DNA from: Gordonia sp. (in: high G+C Gram-positive bacteria)
GTDB taxonomy: Bacteria; Actinomycetota; Actinomycetes; Mycobacteriales; Mycobacteriaceae
Assembly (NCBI GenBank): GCA_030152405.1
Contig: JASLJL010000323.1
Location: 1 to 7,065 of the forward strand
Reading direction: 5' to 3'
Length of the DNA stretch: 7,065 nt
Positions 6,703 to 7,065 of this stretch are shown in pieces; the stretch's first letter is position 1, and the number at the start of each line of letters is the position of its first letter. The position numbers were made by a program, and so were the translations under genes. The notes beneath the pieces are model-generated. The model saw only the letters and a program-made list of their open reading frames with translations. It was not told where the DNA came from and searched no databases.

Positions 6703-7065
6703 CTACTCGGCGGGGACCTCCGTGCTCTCCGACGTCGCCGTCGTCAGGGTCTGCCACGAGGCGCTCGTCACCGACAGCGACTCGGTGGAGCCGACCGGCG
6801 TGACGCGCCAGACCCGATCACTCGACGACGAGACCGCCGAGGTCACCGCCGACTGCTCGAGGTCAGCGGCGGAGAACTCGCGGTCGACGGAGTCCGTGCA
6901 GGTCGCGACGACCGTCGACGAGTCGAAACTCGACGGCAGGGTGCATGTGACGCTGACTCCGTCCGAGTCGAACGTGAACGAGCCGACGGCGTCGCCCGAG
7001 GAGGAGCCGAAGTCCGTCGGAGTGGCAGTCCCCGCCGTCTCGGTGCTCGACGTCTCGGTGCTCGG
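6703..7065 (-). CDS. C-terminal part of a Ser/Thr-rich, probably exported protein, partial
   Basis: The frame is open from the right edge (first codon at 7065-7063) to a TAG at 6705-6703 and gives 120 residues; the start lies outside the window. It opens with a low-complexity linker (PSTETSSTETAGTATPTDFG) containing a five-residue repeat, encoded by two 14-bp copies at 7036-7049 and 7051-7064. A compact domain follows, with two cysteines (fragment residues 41 and 56: VTCTLPS and VATCTDS), a VWRVTPVGSTES stretch and a Ser/Thr-rich end. The lack of charged residues, the S/T/P linker and the close Cys pair are typical of actinobacterial lipoproteins or secreted envelope proteins. No family is recognised. 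It does not carry the motifs of the three tandem lipoproteins at 1676-3870, so it is not clearly their relative. The downstream hairpin probably ends its transcript. Confidence 0.68.
   Translation of the reverse strand, partial: PSTETSSTETAGTATPTDFGSSSGDAVGSFTFDSDGVSVTCTLPSSFDSSTVVATCTDSVDREFSAADLEQSAVTSAVSSSSDRVWRVTPVGSTESLSVTSASWQTLTTATSESTEVPAE

Overview
The window is high-GC DNA with dense, GC-ending codon use, short gaps and leaderless-looking starts. Together with a mycobacterial-type small glutamate dehydrogenase and a cluster of small Cys-paired lipoproteins, this points to a mycolic-acid-containing actinobacterium (Mycobacteriales; Gordonia, Williamsia, Tsukamurella or a relative). 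The genus is an inference. No tRNA, rRNA, CRISPR array, insertion sequence or phage gene was seen.

Left part (1-1647): the C-terminal end of a DHA2-type drug exporter runs tail to tail into a TetR repressor of the LmrA/YxaF type, with a 7-bp overlap. The repressor gene is divergent from a TesB-like double-hotdog acyl-CoA thioesterase. The 47-bp gap between their starts holds a near-perfect 14-bp palindrome between two opposing -10 hexamers, which looks like an autoregulated repressor-operator switch.

Centre (1676-3870): three consecutive plus-strand genes encode paralogous secreted lipoproteins. They share a [DE]FP.GY motif, a TPA.CK...G.CA cysteine pair and a C-terminal GY.V.V / DR..F segment. 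The first has its own leaderless-type promoter and the last two overlap by ATGA. Their function is unknown and they are the least explained system in the window. They converge on gdhA (minus strand), the NADP-type glutamate dehydrogenase of ammonium assimilation.

Right part (5225-7065): a gap of about 320 bp upstream of gdhA carries an inverted repeat. It is followed by a 150-aa cytosolic protein of unknown function, a convergent DUF2812-like protein with two membrane helices, a long hairpin (16-bp arms), and the C-terminal end of a Ser/Thr-rich, probably exported protein that runs off the right edge.

The neighbourhood reads as ordinary chromosomal backbone with lineage-specific envelope genes. 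Only the exporter/TetR/thioesterase group and the lipoprotein cluster suggest genes working together.
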